Positions 1-10,551 of a stretch of DNA of 64,000 nucleotides are shown here, piece after piece (the first letter of the stretch is position 1; each line of letters starts with the position of its first letter). Source of the stretch: Unio delphinus (Eukaryota > Mollusca > Bivalvia > Unionida > Unionidae); NCBI GenBank assembly GCA_029339505.1, contig JAQISU010000097.1, positions 3,695,001-3,759,000 of the forward strand, written 5' to 3'. Both the position numbers and the translations under genes were made by a program. A model generated the notes under the pieces. The model worked only from the letters and a program-made list of their open reading frames with translations, was not told where the DNA came from and did not search any database.

Positions 1-170
1 GTAAGGCTATTGATAGCTGCTTGAAAAACGGAGTCTTTTATGACAGATGGGTTTATTCATTGGTTTTTTAAACATATCTCTTGTTGTAGTTGTCTGTGAC
101 AGATTGGTGCCTTTTGAATAATGTATTTATCTTCTTAAAAAGAGTCTAAACTTTTCTGCATTGTTTGACT

Positions 171-540
171 TGAGAGGGAGGGTACAAGATTTGACTTTTG
201 TTTGACATTTAACATCTGTGTTACTTGAGAGGGAGGGTACAAGATTTGCCTTTTGTTTGACATTTGCCATCTGTCTTATTTGAGATGGAGGGTTCAAGAT
301 TTGCCTTTTGTTTGACATTTGCCATCTGTCTTATTTGAGAGGGAGGGTACAAGATTTGCCTTTTGTTTGACATTTGCCATCTGTCTTATTTGAGATGGAG
401 GGTTCAAGATTTGCCTTTTGTTTGACATTTGCCATCTGTCTTATTTGAGAGGGAGGGTACAAGATTTGCCTTTTGTTTGACATTTGCCATCTGTCTTATT
501 TGAGAGGGAGGGTACAAGATTTGCATTTTGCCTGACATGT
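171..540. repeat. 55-bp minisatellite, about 7 copies
   Basis: The motif TGAGAGGGAGGGTACAAGAT recurs at 171, 226, 281, 336, 391, 446 and 501, an exact 55-bp period. Units alternate between a GGGAGGGTAC and a TGGAGGGTTC variant. No gene is seen in 1-834. Confidence 0.9.
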
Positions 541-834
541 GAGAATGTAAGAATAGATTAGTGTGTACTTCATGTGAAGAATTATATCATAATAGGATAA
601 TCAATCGAATGCATCAGAAAAATCGTAAGCATAATGTAATTAGTAATTAGTCTTGTTTCGTAGTTAAACATTTACACAGCATACATAAATTCTTACGCAT
701 TTACAGAACATGTATAAATTCTGCTTTATTTTAGCATGTAAAATCATTTATGAATGAAATAATTTGACCCCAAATGACCTCTGTTATGTAGAGCTCTTTG
801 TTGTGTATAACAGTGGTGGAGTTATCATTTCAAG

Positions 835-1016
835 TACAGTAGAGCCGGTCTTGAAAGACAACACCTTCTGCCAAAACATTATGGTATCTCAAGACAGGTG
901 GTCTCCCATAACAGGTCATACCACTATATAATCAATAAATCTGTGCATTGAGAATATGGTCTTTAAAGACAGGTGGTCTCACATAGCAGTGGTCTTTCCA
1001 GACAGGTTTTACTGTA
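835..1016. mobile_element. Small Tc1/mariner-like MITE
   Basis: The ends are inverted copies of about 25 bp: CAGTAGAGCCGGTCTTGAAA at the left, and CAGTAAAACCTGTCTGGAAA when the right end is read on the minus strand. They are flanked by TA at 835-836 and 1015-1016, as expected for a TA target duplication. There is no coding capacity. Assignment to the Tc1/mariner group rests only on the TA duplication. Confidence 0.55.
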
Positions 1017-1328
1017 TTGTGTTAAAAACCTTTTGTGTTGTACAAAAATACAACCAATTTGTATTGTCTCATATGCATCAGTAAATGCCGATACAATGGC
1101 ATCCTTAATTGATTTCCTGCTTTGGGATTTTCAGGAGATGCAAATAAATATTTTTGGGATGTTCATATTGCTTTCTATAAATAAGTAAAAATTAAAGTGA
1201 AAAAGGTGTAGGGATTGTATCTCAAAAATCAATAAGTTAATTCATATACAAAACTGTGGAGTATAGGTTTGTTGAAATGTAGGAATTCAGGGTCCAAAAC
1301 TGGAAGTACTGGGAGCAGTGACTCTTAA

Positions 1329-1545
1329 GTGTTATACTGTAATACACAGAATACATGTATTGTTGTTATACTGCAGTACACAGAACACATGAAATACATT
1401 TAGTGTTGGACTGTGATACTTAGGACACATGATAACATTTTAGTGTTATACTCTAATACACAGAACACATCCATTTAGTGTTAAACTGTAATGCACAGAA
1501 CAAATTATGCATTGAGAGTTATTCTTTAATACACAAAACATATAT
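1329..1545. repeat. Degenerate tandem repeat, about 5 copies
   Basis: Divergent copies of TGTTATACTGTAATACACAG followed by AACACAT recur roughly every 40-60 bp. Confidence 0.6.
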
Positions 1546-2090
1546 ATATTTTATATACTAATTATACTTGATAATGCTCTGTTTGAATATATCAAAGTAT
1601 TCTACCATATTAAAAGGACACACAAATGTGGCAAGGTGGGTTACCTCTTTTCTCAGATTTCTTGGGGGCAGGGGCTATTCTTAAGTCTATTTGAATTTAT
1701 TAACATTTATTTATTTCACTCCATACTGGGATGCCTCTACTCACCACATTTTATGGGGGGAGGGGGGCAAGTGTACACATTTACTAAATCCTAAACTCAA
1801 CCCTGATATATGAGTACTCTTCAGTGGTTCTTCATGAGTTATTTCTCAACCAAGTATACTCGCAATCGTGTATATCCTATCATATGCTGAAAAATAGCTT
1901 TGAAACCTCACAAAACCAAAACCATTACCTAAACAAGACATTCTTAATTTTCATGGCATGTATAGAAGATCAGGAGTGATAGTACTCAAAATAAAAAATT
2001 TACTTTAGTTTCATGATTCAACATTAAAAATGGAAGTTAAAGTAAGTTCTGTTGAAGACCTGCAATCATTATTGATATTTGTTGGAAACT
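1546..2090. other. Intergenic, no feature seen
   Basis: AT-rich sequence with short stop-interrupted frames. A G-rich tract lies near 1755. No gene or repeat is supported here. Confidence 0.5.
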
Positions 2091-2325
2091 GATTGAATAG
2101 GGTTGACACTAAGTGAAAGTTTCTCTGTCTACAGACAGCATCAGTACCTTGATGACGTGATCCATAACTGATTGAATTGGGTTGACACTAAGTGAAAGTT
2201 TCTCAGTCTACAGCCAGCATCAGTACCTTGATGACATGAGCCATAACTGATTGAATTGGGTTGACACCAACTGAAAGTTTCTCTGTCTACAGCCAGCAGC
2301 AGTACCTTGATGACATGATCCATGG
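2091..2325. repeat. 79-bp tandem repeat, three copies
   Basis: GATTGAATWGGGTTGACAC starts at 2091, 2170 and 2249, a 79-bp period. Open frames across it are by-products of the repeat. Confidence 0.85.
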
Positions 2326-3338
2326 CTTGTTTGCCGTACATCATTGCATATTGTAGATCACTGGCAACTGTAATGGCACAATCTTATAGAACATTGGCAG
2401 GATTCCATTTTAAAGTTTTGTGTGAATGGGTTTTACAAGTTATTTAAAGTGGGTATACATCAAAATGTGGCAAGCAAACGTCAAACTGCCAAAACCCTTG
2501 TTAACAATTCTCATTGAAATATGGATTGTTAACAGAAACCACAAGAATCAATCCCACATTTGCATAAATGGGTTTAACGGTAGATAAACTTCAAGGGTAA
2601 AGTAAAATTTTAAAGCAGTTGACCTCATTTCTGGTTACAATTAAGGGCCCTTTTGACATTATAATAGATAAAAGAAACTTTTTAAGTTCAGACAGAGCAT
2701 GATATTTGAGTTATGCGGTGTATTTAGGTGATTGTTTTTTTGGTTTTTTTTATAAATTTTACAGTATATTTTACTCTTTTAAAAAAGTTTTCAGTATTTT
2801 GTTTACCATTACATACAATTAAATAAACACATGCTACAATAGAGAAAAACTTAGATTTGACAGTATCACAAAAAACTAGTACATTGTATAGCCCTAATTT
2901 GTAGTACAATTTAAATCCATTTTTACAAAACAATTCATTATTTTTTGTTTTTCAATATTTTTTTCAGAAAACATGCATGATATAAAAAAGGATGCAATAT
3001 TTTATCAAAGAATTATTGGAATAATGGCAGTATATTTCTGTAAAAGGCAAGACATGATATTGACATTTTTATGCTATGGTAAATGTACATCGGATAATTG
3101 GATCATAGTGATTTTGTTTTGTTTTCGACTTTATTTTTTTATTTACAAGGGATGCATTAACAAGAATTTTTGATCAAAATTACACCATTTTTATGATAAA
3201 TCATAAGTTTAATTTCTATTCTAATTTCGAAGGGATATTATCTCCAAGTAAATAAAGTTGTGGTACAATTATATATAGTTTGGTGGCATTACAAATAATA
3301 TAGTATTTGAGAAATAAATTTGCCTTTGTTTTCATACC
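2326..3338. other. Intergenic, no feature seen
   Basis: AT-rich DNA with no convincing open frame. It contains only short poly-T tracts and no recognisable mobile element. Confidence 0.5.
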
Positions 3339-3339
3339 A

Positions 3340-3518
3340 TATTGAAAGCCATGCTATCTCAGTTGGTTCAACCCTGTACTCTAAGGATCGTGGGTTTAGT
3401 ACCTGCCCCAGCCAGCCTGTGTCCCTGGGAAGGCACTGGGGTCCTGTTTCCTTGGCATAATGAAGCCTATAGTGTGCTGAAAGTGCCATTAAAAATCATC
3501 AACCAACTCGGCATGTTG
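3340..3518 (+). mobile_element. tRNA-derived SINE, family A
   Basis: The head resembles a tRNA. An A-box-like ATCTCAGTTGGTTCAA at about 3356 is followed by a B-box-like GTGGGTTTAGTACC about 20 nt later. A non-tRNA body follows, with a 3' end containing CATTAAAAATCATCAACC. The tail core TTAAAAATC is shared with the other SINE family in this window (6691-7024), consistent with a common LINE partner. No clear target duplication was found. Confidence 0.6.
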
Positions 3519-3638
3519 CACATATTCAGAATTGTAAATATGGCTTACTGTTTTTTTAATGAGATCAAATATTTGCTTAATTTGTATCATACATGTACTT
3601 GTGGGTGAAAATAATTTTCAGAGAAAAATAAAGAATAT

Positions 3639-3818
3639 TCGTCATATCGTATTGATGAATTTTTATTATTTATGCTAAATGCACAGAAATATCACAGAAT
3701 TTTACTAATTGTGTTCAACTGCACAGACCATTATATGTCATTGTATAGTGTACTGGCATATCTGGGTTCATGAATTCATGACTAATCAATTACATTATGC
3801 AATGGCAGATCTGGACTT
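3639..3818. other. Flank of element 1, no feature seen
   Basis: Single-copy-looking AT-rich DNA immediately left of element 1. Confidence 0.4.
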
Positions 3819-3825
3819 TACTTAA
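3819..3825. repeat. Left target-site duplication of element 1
   Basis: TACTTAA here is repeated at 20853-20859, directly outside the inverted repeats. Polintons duplicate 6 bp. The seventh base is ambiguous because the end base of the element may match the target. Confidence 0.85.
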
Positions 3826-4123
3826 GCAGCAGAGGGGGTGAATCGGACAACTTGAAATAGAGGCGTCCTTTTGCCAAATGGAGCCTTAACTATTTTAGAG
3901 CTCTATTTGTCAAATTAGGGGTTTCTCAAAACCAAAAGAAATGTAGGAAGAGGGTGAATCCGACGAGTTTACGGGCGTCTTTTGGTAATCCAAGGCTTCC
4001 TCATAAATGCGTAATAGAAGCGTCCATTTGGTAAAATCAGAATTAAAAAAAAAACGATGCCGACATCTTCGATGTTGTCGTTGTCACCATCTTCTCTGCT
4101 GCTTTGAAGCTAACCGAATTAGC
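3826..4123 (+). repeat. Left terminal inverted repeat of element 1
   Basis: 298 bp starting GCAGCAGAGGGGGTGAATCG and ending at GAATTAGC. It pairs with 20555-20852 with few mismatches. The inner edge covers the last codons and stop of the ATPase gene. The repeat contains three related AGGGTG boxes, and its two ends are inverted copies of each other. Confidence 0.93.
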
Positions 4124-4778
4124 TATAAATACGATCCAATCCAATTCGATATCGTGTCCGAGGATCGTGTATACTTATCGTTACAAATCCATGTGGGGTA
4201 GCTCTGGCGCCGCAAAAGAAATTTTGAAATCGATTATAATCCATGTCAGGACACCAGGTCTGGCAAATATTTCTGAGTGTATGAGTATCAACTCCGTTAA
4301 ATACACACAATAGATTACAATTATCTCTGATGACCTTCGGGATTTGTGTATAACATTGAGTTACATATATCACGTCGGAGTTTTTGTGACGTCCTCGGGA
4401 AAATATTCTAGCTGGATTCTTTTGTTGGTCCAACATCACATCGTCGTATACAACAAGATTATTAACGGATCCATCCAAATCTTCCACAGATGGCGCTTCA
4501 TCAATATCTGTAATAAATTCAATTATGCTTCCACCGTAATCTTCTGAAACGGTTTGGTCGTAATCTTTTAATACTTGATAGCAGTGTTGATCGTCTACGC
4601 TAGGAGCGATTAAATATAATTTATCCCAGGTGAGACACTTCATTATCATAGTTAACAGCAACTGGGTTTTACCACTCCCGGAAGGTCCAATGATTATCAT
4701 TCTGATCGAGTTTGGTAACATCGGATGATGTTTTACTGGTTGTTGTTTTTTCAACGCGGAGAAATCGATCACTTCCAT
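4119..4778 (-). CDS. Genome-packaging ATPase (A32/FtsK-HerA type), element 1
   Basis: A P-loop ATPase of the family that drives viral DNA into preformed capsids. Walker A is GPSGSGKT at residues 31-38. Walker B is LVVYDD near residue 110, followed by a VIYVTQ segment typical of A32-like packaging ATPases. The start chosen is the ATG at 4778 (MEVIDF). The open frame extends further upstream without stops but would run into the divergent zinc-ribbon gene that starts at 4804. At 219 residues the protein matches the usual size of this family. The stop codon lies inside the terminal inverted repeat, an unusual placement. The frame is intact, unlike most genes of this element. Element 2 carries a homologous gene at 35425-36156. 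Confidence 0.9.
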   Translation of the reverse strand: MEVIDFSALKKQQPVKHHPMLPNSIRMIIIGPSGSGKTQLLLTMIMKCLTWDKLYLIAPSVDDQHCYQVLKDYDQTVSEDYGGSIIEFITDIDEAPSVEDLDGSVNNLVVYDDVMLDQQKNPARIFSRGRHKNSDVIYVTQCYTQIPKVIRDNCNLLCVFNGVDTHTLRNICQTWCPDMDYNRFQNFFCGARATPHGFVTISIHDPRTRYRIGLDRIYS

Positions 4779-4803
4779 TTGTTGATATAACATAAATATA
4801 ATT

Positions 4804-5342
4804 ATGGATCTATATTGTGTGAAATGTAAGAAGCGTACACCAACTATTGACCCAACGACTGTTACCACAAAAAATAACAGAAGCGGTCACCGGCAAGTGT
4901 GAAATATGCGGTACAAAAAAATATCGATTTGTGAAAAATCCTCTGAAGGAGAATTCAAAACATTTTCAAAAAAAAAGGAGGAGATATTACAACCAAGTTA
5001 GCTAAACTCCCAGGGTTACCATGGAGGAAGTATCCAGGTGAAAAACACCTTCCAGGGTATAGTTATTGTGGACCGGGAACGCGATTAGATATAAGACTTG
5101 ATAGTCATGATAATCCTAATCCGGGAGAAAATCCGATAAATGCTATCGATGAAGCATGTCGGATACATGATACAGCGTACCGGAGCGGTGATTTACAACA
5201 GCGTCATATCGCAGATGTGAAATTAATTCATGCGTTGAATGCCATTCCCGAAAACACTAGTGTTTCGTTCAAAGAAAAATTGGCTTCATGGTTGATAAAA
5301 TCCGCCATGAAAGGTAAATTAATATTTGGTGCGGGTAATTAA
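4804..5342 (+). pseudogene. Broken gene: zinc-ribbon segment plus parvovirus-type phospholipase A2
   Basis: The first segment starts at the ATG at 4804 and shows two CxxC pairs, YCVKCKK and, after a frame change, CEICGTKK. It looks like a small zinc ribbon of the DUF5679 kind. A further frame change follows in the A-run near 4968. The 3' part (about 4947-5342) encodes a phospholipase A2 of the type found in parvovirus VP1 and some adintovirus/Polinton proteins. It has a calcium-loop YCGPGT near 5067 and a catalytic HDTAY with His at 5166-5168. Such domains act on membranes during virion entry. The stop is 8 bp before the integrase start. Whether this was one fused gene or two adjacent genes is not certain. 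The frameshifts fall at or near homopolymers, so sequencing error is possible. Confidence 0.72.
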
Positions 5343-5349
5343 TAACAAC

Positions 5350-6291
5350 ATGGAATCTATTTACTATTCTCCGAGAGGATACTGGAGAGGTAAGGCAGCA
5401 ATCAGTAAACTTGCTAGCGCTGCAAAAGTAAAAAAAACTACAGCGGCGGATTGGTTATCCAAACAGGCGATATGGCAAATTTATCTACCGCGGCCTAAAC
5501 AAATTAACTACTCGCATTTTGATGTGACAGTTCCTAATGAAGTTCATCAAGCTGATATATTATTTCTGCCGCATGATAAAGGTTACAAATACGCGTTAAC
5601 CGTAGTTGATATTGCGAGTCGATACAAACAAGCAGAGCCGCTAAGGACAAAATCATCAACTGAAGTGGCTTCTGCATTTGAAAGGATTTATCGAAGGGGT
5701 CCTCTGCACTGGCCAAATCTATTACAAGTTGATCCTGGCAAGGAATTTCAGGGCGTAGTGTTATCAACAATGAAACATCATAATGTCACCATACGACGAG
5801 GACATACTGCACTACATCGCGATCAGGCAATTGTTGAACGATTTAATCGGACACTTGCTGAGCGGTTATTTGGATATCAATACGCGAAAGAATTCATCCA
5901 GGATAAACGATCCCGTGAATGGGTTAAGAGATTACCAGGTGTAGTTACCGCAATCAATAATGAGATTACTAGAACAATCAACATGAAACCTAACAACGCT
6001 ATTAAAAAGAAGTATATACCCGTACAACCACAGAAAGATTCCAAAGAACAAATTCTTGGTAATGTCACTGTAAGGTACTTATACGAACCAGGAGAGCTTG
6101 AAGGTGGTAAAAAAAGAGCTACTGATCCTATTTGGAGTGTCACCGTACATAAAATATCTAGTATAACACGATCTACGGGTAGACCAGCAATCTATAGACT
6201 AGATTCAACTGCTCCTCAACGAGGGTTTACTCGACAACAACTACAGGTAATTCCCGAGGATACTCAATTACCACCGCGTGGTCTTAACTAG
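5350..6291 (+). CDS. Polinton DDE integrase, element 1
   Basis: A retroviral-like integrase that inserts the element and makes the 6-bp target duplication. From the ATG at 5350 the protein has 313 residues. The catalytic triad is visible as D69 (in HQADIL), D128 (in LQVDPGKEF) and E163 (in AIVERFNRTL), so the second D and the E have the classic 35 spacing. An N-terminal helical region precedes the core and a basic tail follows. No chromodomain is visible, in contrast to the integrase of element 2. The frame is intact. The longer open frame from 5326 begins with a non-ATG codon inside the upstream gene and is less likely. Confidence 0.92.
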   Translation: MESIYYSPRGYWRGKAAISKLASAAKVKKTTAADWLSKQAIWQIYLPRPKQINYSHFDVTVPNEVHQADILFLPHDKGYKYALTVVDIASRYKQAEPLRTKSSTEVASAFERIYRRGPLHWPNLLQVDPGKEFQGVVLSTMKHHNVTIRRGHTALHRDQAIVERFNRTLAERLFGYQYAKEFIQDKRSREWVKRLPGVVTAINNEITRTINMKPNNAIKKKYIPVQPQKDSKEQILGNVTVRYLYEPGELEGGKKRATDPIWSVTVHKISSITRSTGRPAIYRLDSTAPQRGFTRQQLQVIPEDTQLPPRGLN

Positions 6292-6473
6292 CACCTCTTC
6301 GTCTGTTTCACTCAAGACAAGTCAGCATAACGTTATCTCTGATATGACCAATGCTGCTATTCTTTCTGTCTACGGTGAATTGGCGAGGATCTTTATCCGA
6401 CCAACTCCAACGCATTATACAATTGCAACTCGCGCAGTGATTATTCTATTGTTGCTTCAGCGTAATTATTAAT
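6292..6473. other. Short intergenic stretch between convergent genes
   Basis: Lies between the integrase and the end of the helicase remnant. A 64-codon frame across it (6278-6472) has no recognisable features and is not called. Confidence 0.4.
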
Positions 6474-9400
6474 TTAGCATCAATGTCAAATTCTCTATTA
6501 TTTTTTTTATCCTGTTGTTTATAACCAGAGAGGTTTTTTTTCTGATATCCTTGACGTTGTCAGCGCTAATTGTAGTGTCATTATCGTCACCTGACTCTGT
6601 CATGACAACAATTCTTCGAAGTTGATTTATTCTCCGTACTCGAGACATTGCAAGATAAATTAAATTTGACCACTCAATGCGATTATCTACGCTCCGGTGG
6701 CCTAGTGGTTAGAGCGTCCGCCCCGGAAGCGGGAGGTCGTAGGTTCGATCCCCGGCCGAGTCATACCAAAGACTTACAAAATTGGTACTAACAGCTGCCT
6801 CGCTTGACGCTCAGCATTAAGAGGTTAGTGTTAGGACTGGTCGGCCTGGTGTCAGGATAATGTGACTGGGTGAGACATCATGCTACATGTCTGCGGCATG
6901 ATGTCTCAGTGCTAGACATCACTATAAACTGCCTCACTGCAGACATCGTAGCCATATGACTGAAAATTTTTTAAAGCTACGTTAAAAATCCTAATCAAAC
7001 AATCAAACATCAAACAAACAAGCAATTATCTACTATCCAAACAATTGTGTCTGTGATAGTTAATCCCTGTTAAGAGTGTATTGTCGCTGCGTAACCTAAC
7101 GTCCACGTGGATTTATCAGCACGCAATGCATCTTGACGACGCTGATATCAACCAGCACAATATCATTTAACACTAAATTCTGCTTTTCACGTTGTCTAGG
7201 AATGTCAACTTCGATATTCTGCTTTCGTGTATCCGAAGGTCTATAACAGAGTGGTACTAGAAGTGTTGCAAATTTACATTTATGCAATTCAAATAATTTC
7301 ATCTGAAGTTTATCTCTGACTATTTTTCTACTTGCTACTATCAAATCGTTTGGTCTCCATACCTCTCAAAAATCATTCATGGGAGTTTCTGAAATTATTT
7401 CACGAGCTATTTCACATTGGATTCTATCCGGTTGTAATCTGATTAGTTGTTTAAACTCGCGTAATTGTTCATCAAGTGATCTATGGTCGGTATTAATCTC
7501 TTCGTAATAGTCTACGTGTGATTTTAACCAATCATGTGGGGATAAACCAACAAATGGCGGTGGTTGACCATGATCGCCGCACATAATAATTTTTGTTGTT
7601 TTCGTTGATAACCATTCAAGGAATATTTGTAATATTTTCAACGATACCGTGCATATTTCATCCCAGATAATGACATCAGGATAAATTTTTCACCCATTCG
7701 ATCAGGAGTCCATGAGTCACCTTTCCATCGAAAGAAGCTGTGATAAGTACAAGCATTTACCCCACGCTGTATCATCTCTCTTGCAAGTCTATGAGTTGGT
7801 GTTAGCACAATCATATTTGATGCGTGAAAATCCGTAGGATTTTTCCTATGAAATAATTCAATCACACGAGTTGTCTTTCCTGACCCACCACAGCCGTTCA
7901 AATAAACGGTTTTATATCTGCATACAGGATCAAATATCGGTGGTGCATTAGAAAATTCTGATAATTGGTTGCTTTTCAAGTATTTATCGTCCATCGTAAC
8001 ATTAGCAGATTTGCAGTATTCATGTAGCGTCTCCTTTTTAAATCTCCAACATCCCCACGCTTCCTCCGGGGATGTGAATTCAGCCACTGCTGATCTGTAT
8101 TTGTTGTGTATATACATCGAATCAGTGGCTACTCTAACCGCGGTATTAGGAAATCTATTTATCATCGAAAATAGATTAATAGTAGAATAACTTTCCATAG
8201 ACGGTCTTAAGTGTGTATACTGGGAACTATATCCATCACAGTAGGTAACAATTGTACCCAACTTAGTCCCATTGGATAGAAACGCATCTTTACGAGTTAC
8301 AAGTTTTCCATTTTTCGTTAAATCTGCTATGATAAAATCGTATTCATCGCTGTCTATGATCAACCGCGAAGAATATTTTGCATTGTCATATCTTCCACCT
8401 TGAGTAAATTTACCGATTATTTTTCGTCCAAAATCTTTTGCTAGTCCATTTTCAATTTCAAATAACTGCCTAGACCAATCCATGATTTGTTGTTCATTGA
8501 AAATCTCCGATTTTCCATTCGAAGAATTTCCATTAGAAAAATGTCTTTGTTGTTCGCTAATTATGCTATCTAAATCTGGTTGTGGTAGCCAAACTTCTTT
8601 CTGAGCTCGATAGCATATAATTGCTTCGGAAATAATCAGCGATATCAGCATACCACAATCAATCATGTATCTCAATAGCACAATTGGCATCCAGTGTTTT
8701 TCAGACATATGTCTACCAATCCAAACATAACTACACGGATGTAATCCTGTAGCTAATTCAAATGATACCACACGAGCGAATCTAGTTAAATCAAAATCAG
8801 GTAATGGACCATTAACCGAAACACGAGTCATTTCATGTGTGGGGTGTCCAAATCGTTTAAAGTACTTAGCACATTCTCCATATCCTAGAAAACTCCCTGG
8901 ATAACACGCATATATATCAACTGAAATCATACCCTCGCTGTGGTATTTTGTATTCCACAGTGCTCCATGGCCGAATTTAAGACAGCTTGATTTAACATCC
9001 AATAAAAAATCACTTCGTGTTGGACGCCATGAGTTATTTTCTCGTGCAAAATGAGCTACCACTGATGGAATCGTAAAACTATCCGTGAGTAGTTTTTCAT
9101 GGAAATTATTCGAGTTTTCACCTGAGTATTTTACAGCGGTATTTTTCATCCTTGAGTGTAACTCTTCAGTGCGGTATAATTCTCCATTCGGTCTTACAAA
9201 CTGATCAAATCCTGATTCAGAATCTTCAGCGCTGCGAAGTAGCCACACTGACACAGGATCATCTTTACACAACGCATGAATAGCATCGAATAACTTCTCT
9301 TCGTGGAAAATATCCTTACAAAACTCCTCAGGGATATATCTTACGGTTCTATCTCGTGGAAATACATTTACTGCAGGTGTCCACGCGTGTGCGTTATGAT

Positions 9401-10122
9401 CAATAATTTCAATTGGGGCTCCTTTTGATTTATATTTAGATTCGTGTAATACTTCTCCGGTTATCGTCGCTACCGATATTGGAAATCTTAATGACGTTTC
9501 TAATTTGGTTATATCTTGAATTGTTGCCCCATGCTGTTTCACTGTCAGTCCCCATTCGGTTATTTTTTTTTCGTCGTTGTTCAGTTAATTTGTTTCCCCG
9601 GGATGCATTCGTGAAGTGTTCCATTACTCGTTCGTTCTGGCTTATCATTTAGCGGATATATTCCATAAACAACTGCTGTTACAGGATAAGATCTCTCGTA
9701 GTATGGTTTGTCAATTCTAGTTAGAGTTCCTGGTCTGGAATTTCGACTAACAATGATAATTTTTTTATCTTTGAGAATTGGTTCAAATTTATCTCTGATA
9801 ATCCAATCTCCATCATCTGCGATAATGAATTTCATTCTAAAAAAATACCTTTTTTTTCCCCAAGATGTGAGATTATCTCAGCTGCTCTTTCGTCGTTCAT
9901 GGTAGCATCGATTGTGGGTACATTTACATCATCATGTATAATTCGAAATGTCGACCACGTATGAGATGCTCCATCGCGCTTAAATTCATTAAAACAGTCG
10001 CTGATTTTACCTATCATGGTTCTATCACGCATTTTGCCCTTTGGTATATCAGAGATTCTATCGAGATTAAATCTAGCATTTTTCCAAGGCGTAATTTTCG
10101 ATAATCTCTCGAATCCCTTCAT
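6474..10122 (-). pseudogene. DNA polymerase (PolB-type palm) fused to SF1 helicase, disrupted
   Basis: Read on the minus strand this is one long replication gene of roughly 1050 codons, now in pieces. The N-terminal pieces lie at 10122-9832 and 9835-9581. The main piece (9542-7638) has polymerase-like motifs: VDIYACYPGS (motif A), RKIIGKFTQGG (motif B-like) and VATDSMY (motif C). These are followed in the same frame by a helicase Walker A, NGCGGSGKTT. The helicase continues with a GDHGQPPP motif III at about 7570 in the 7641-7366 piece and with 7344-7096. Motif V is at about 7080-7034, where an in-frame TAA interrupts it. After a SINE insertion comes motif VI, YLAMSRVRR, at about 6640. There are at least five frame changes, several in A/T runs. 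No clear exonuclease domain was identified. The fusion itself looks original, because both halves share the long frame. Confidence 0.78.
6691..7024 (+). mobile_element. tRNA-derived SINE (family B) inserted in the helicase gene
   Basis: The head, GCTCCGGTGGCCTAGTGGTT, contains a good A box, and AGGTTCGATCC is a B box. The putative anticodon loop reads CCCGGAA (CGG, proline-like). The body includes a GACATCATG..CATGATGTC inverted segment, and the tail contains GTTAAAAATCCTAATCAAAC. The target duplication is ATTATCTAC at 6682-6690 and 7025-7033. Removing the SINE and one duplication brings helicase motifs V and VI back together, so it inserted after element 1 was resident. Confidence 0.88.
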
Positions 10123-10166
10123 ATTATAATTAAAACAAGTATTTAAATAGAGAGTTTTTTTATATA

Positions 10167-10535
10167 ATGAATCATTGCAAATGGATCATGATTGGATCAG
10201 TAACCACGTGTAACAAATCATGTAGAAATGAGTTCTGTGGGTATCATATGCAAAGTTTTCGTCGGGGGAGCAATAGTCTTCTACCCTGCATACAATGTGG
10301 GGTAGGGGTTAGAGGAATATCACAGTTATGTCTCGGTTGTGGTGGTAAACGAAACAGAGAGTTGAAACGCTATTACGATAAGCGAGTTAAAAACGGAAAA
10401 TCTATAGGATTTTCAATCAATGAATCTGACAGCGTCCTTGACTCTGTCAAGGACAAGATCATAAGAACTCCCCACGATTATGTTCAGAGATTTTCAAATA
10501 ATATATCTCAACCAAATAATGATTTAGACAAATAA
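10167..10535 (+). CDS. Cys-rich zinc-binding protein, element 1
   Basis: 122 residues. The first half has C4, C15, C19, C24 and H27. These are followed by two CxxC pairs at C41/C44 and C55/C58 that look like a zinc ribbon. The second half is basic and polar. No family was recognised. It starts 44 bp from the divergent polymerase-helicase gene, and a TTTTTTATATA tract runs directly into its ATG. It is followed 16 bp later by the HNH gene. A perfect 9-bp inverted repeat, GTCCTTGAC/GTCAAGGAC, lies in its coding sequence near 10434-10454. A role in replication or transcription is a guess from position. Confidence 0.6.
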   Translation: MNHCKWIMIGSVTTCNKSCRNEFCGYHMQSFRRGSNSLLPCIQCGVGVRGISQLCLGCGGKRNRELKRYYDKRVKNGKSIGFSINESDSVLDSVKDKIIRTPHDYVQRFSNNISQPNNDLDK

Positions 10536-10551
10536 AATATTATGTATATAA

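Noticed and set aside
6278..6472. 64-codon frame after the element 1 integrase
   Set aside because: No ribosomal or domain context, overlaps the integrase stop, and ends by the helicase remnant; looks like chance.
6691..6765. Functional tRNA-Pro gene
   Set aside because: The tRNA-like part is followed by a SINE body with LINE-like tail and a target duplication, and U33 of the anticodon loop is replaced by C. It is a SINE head.
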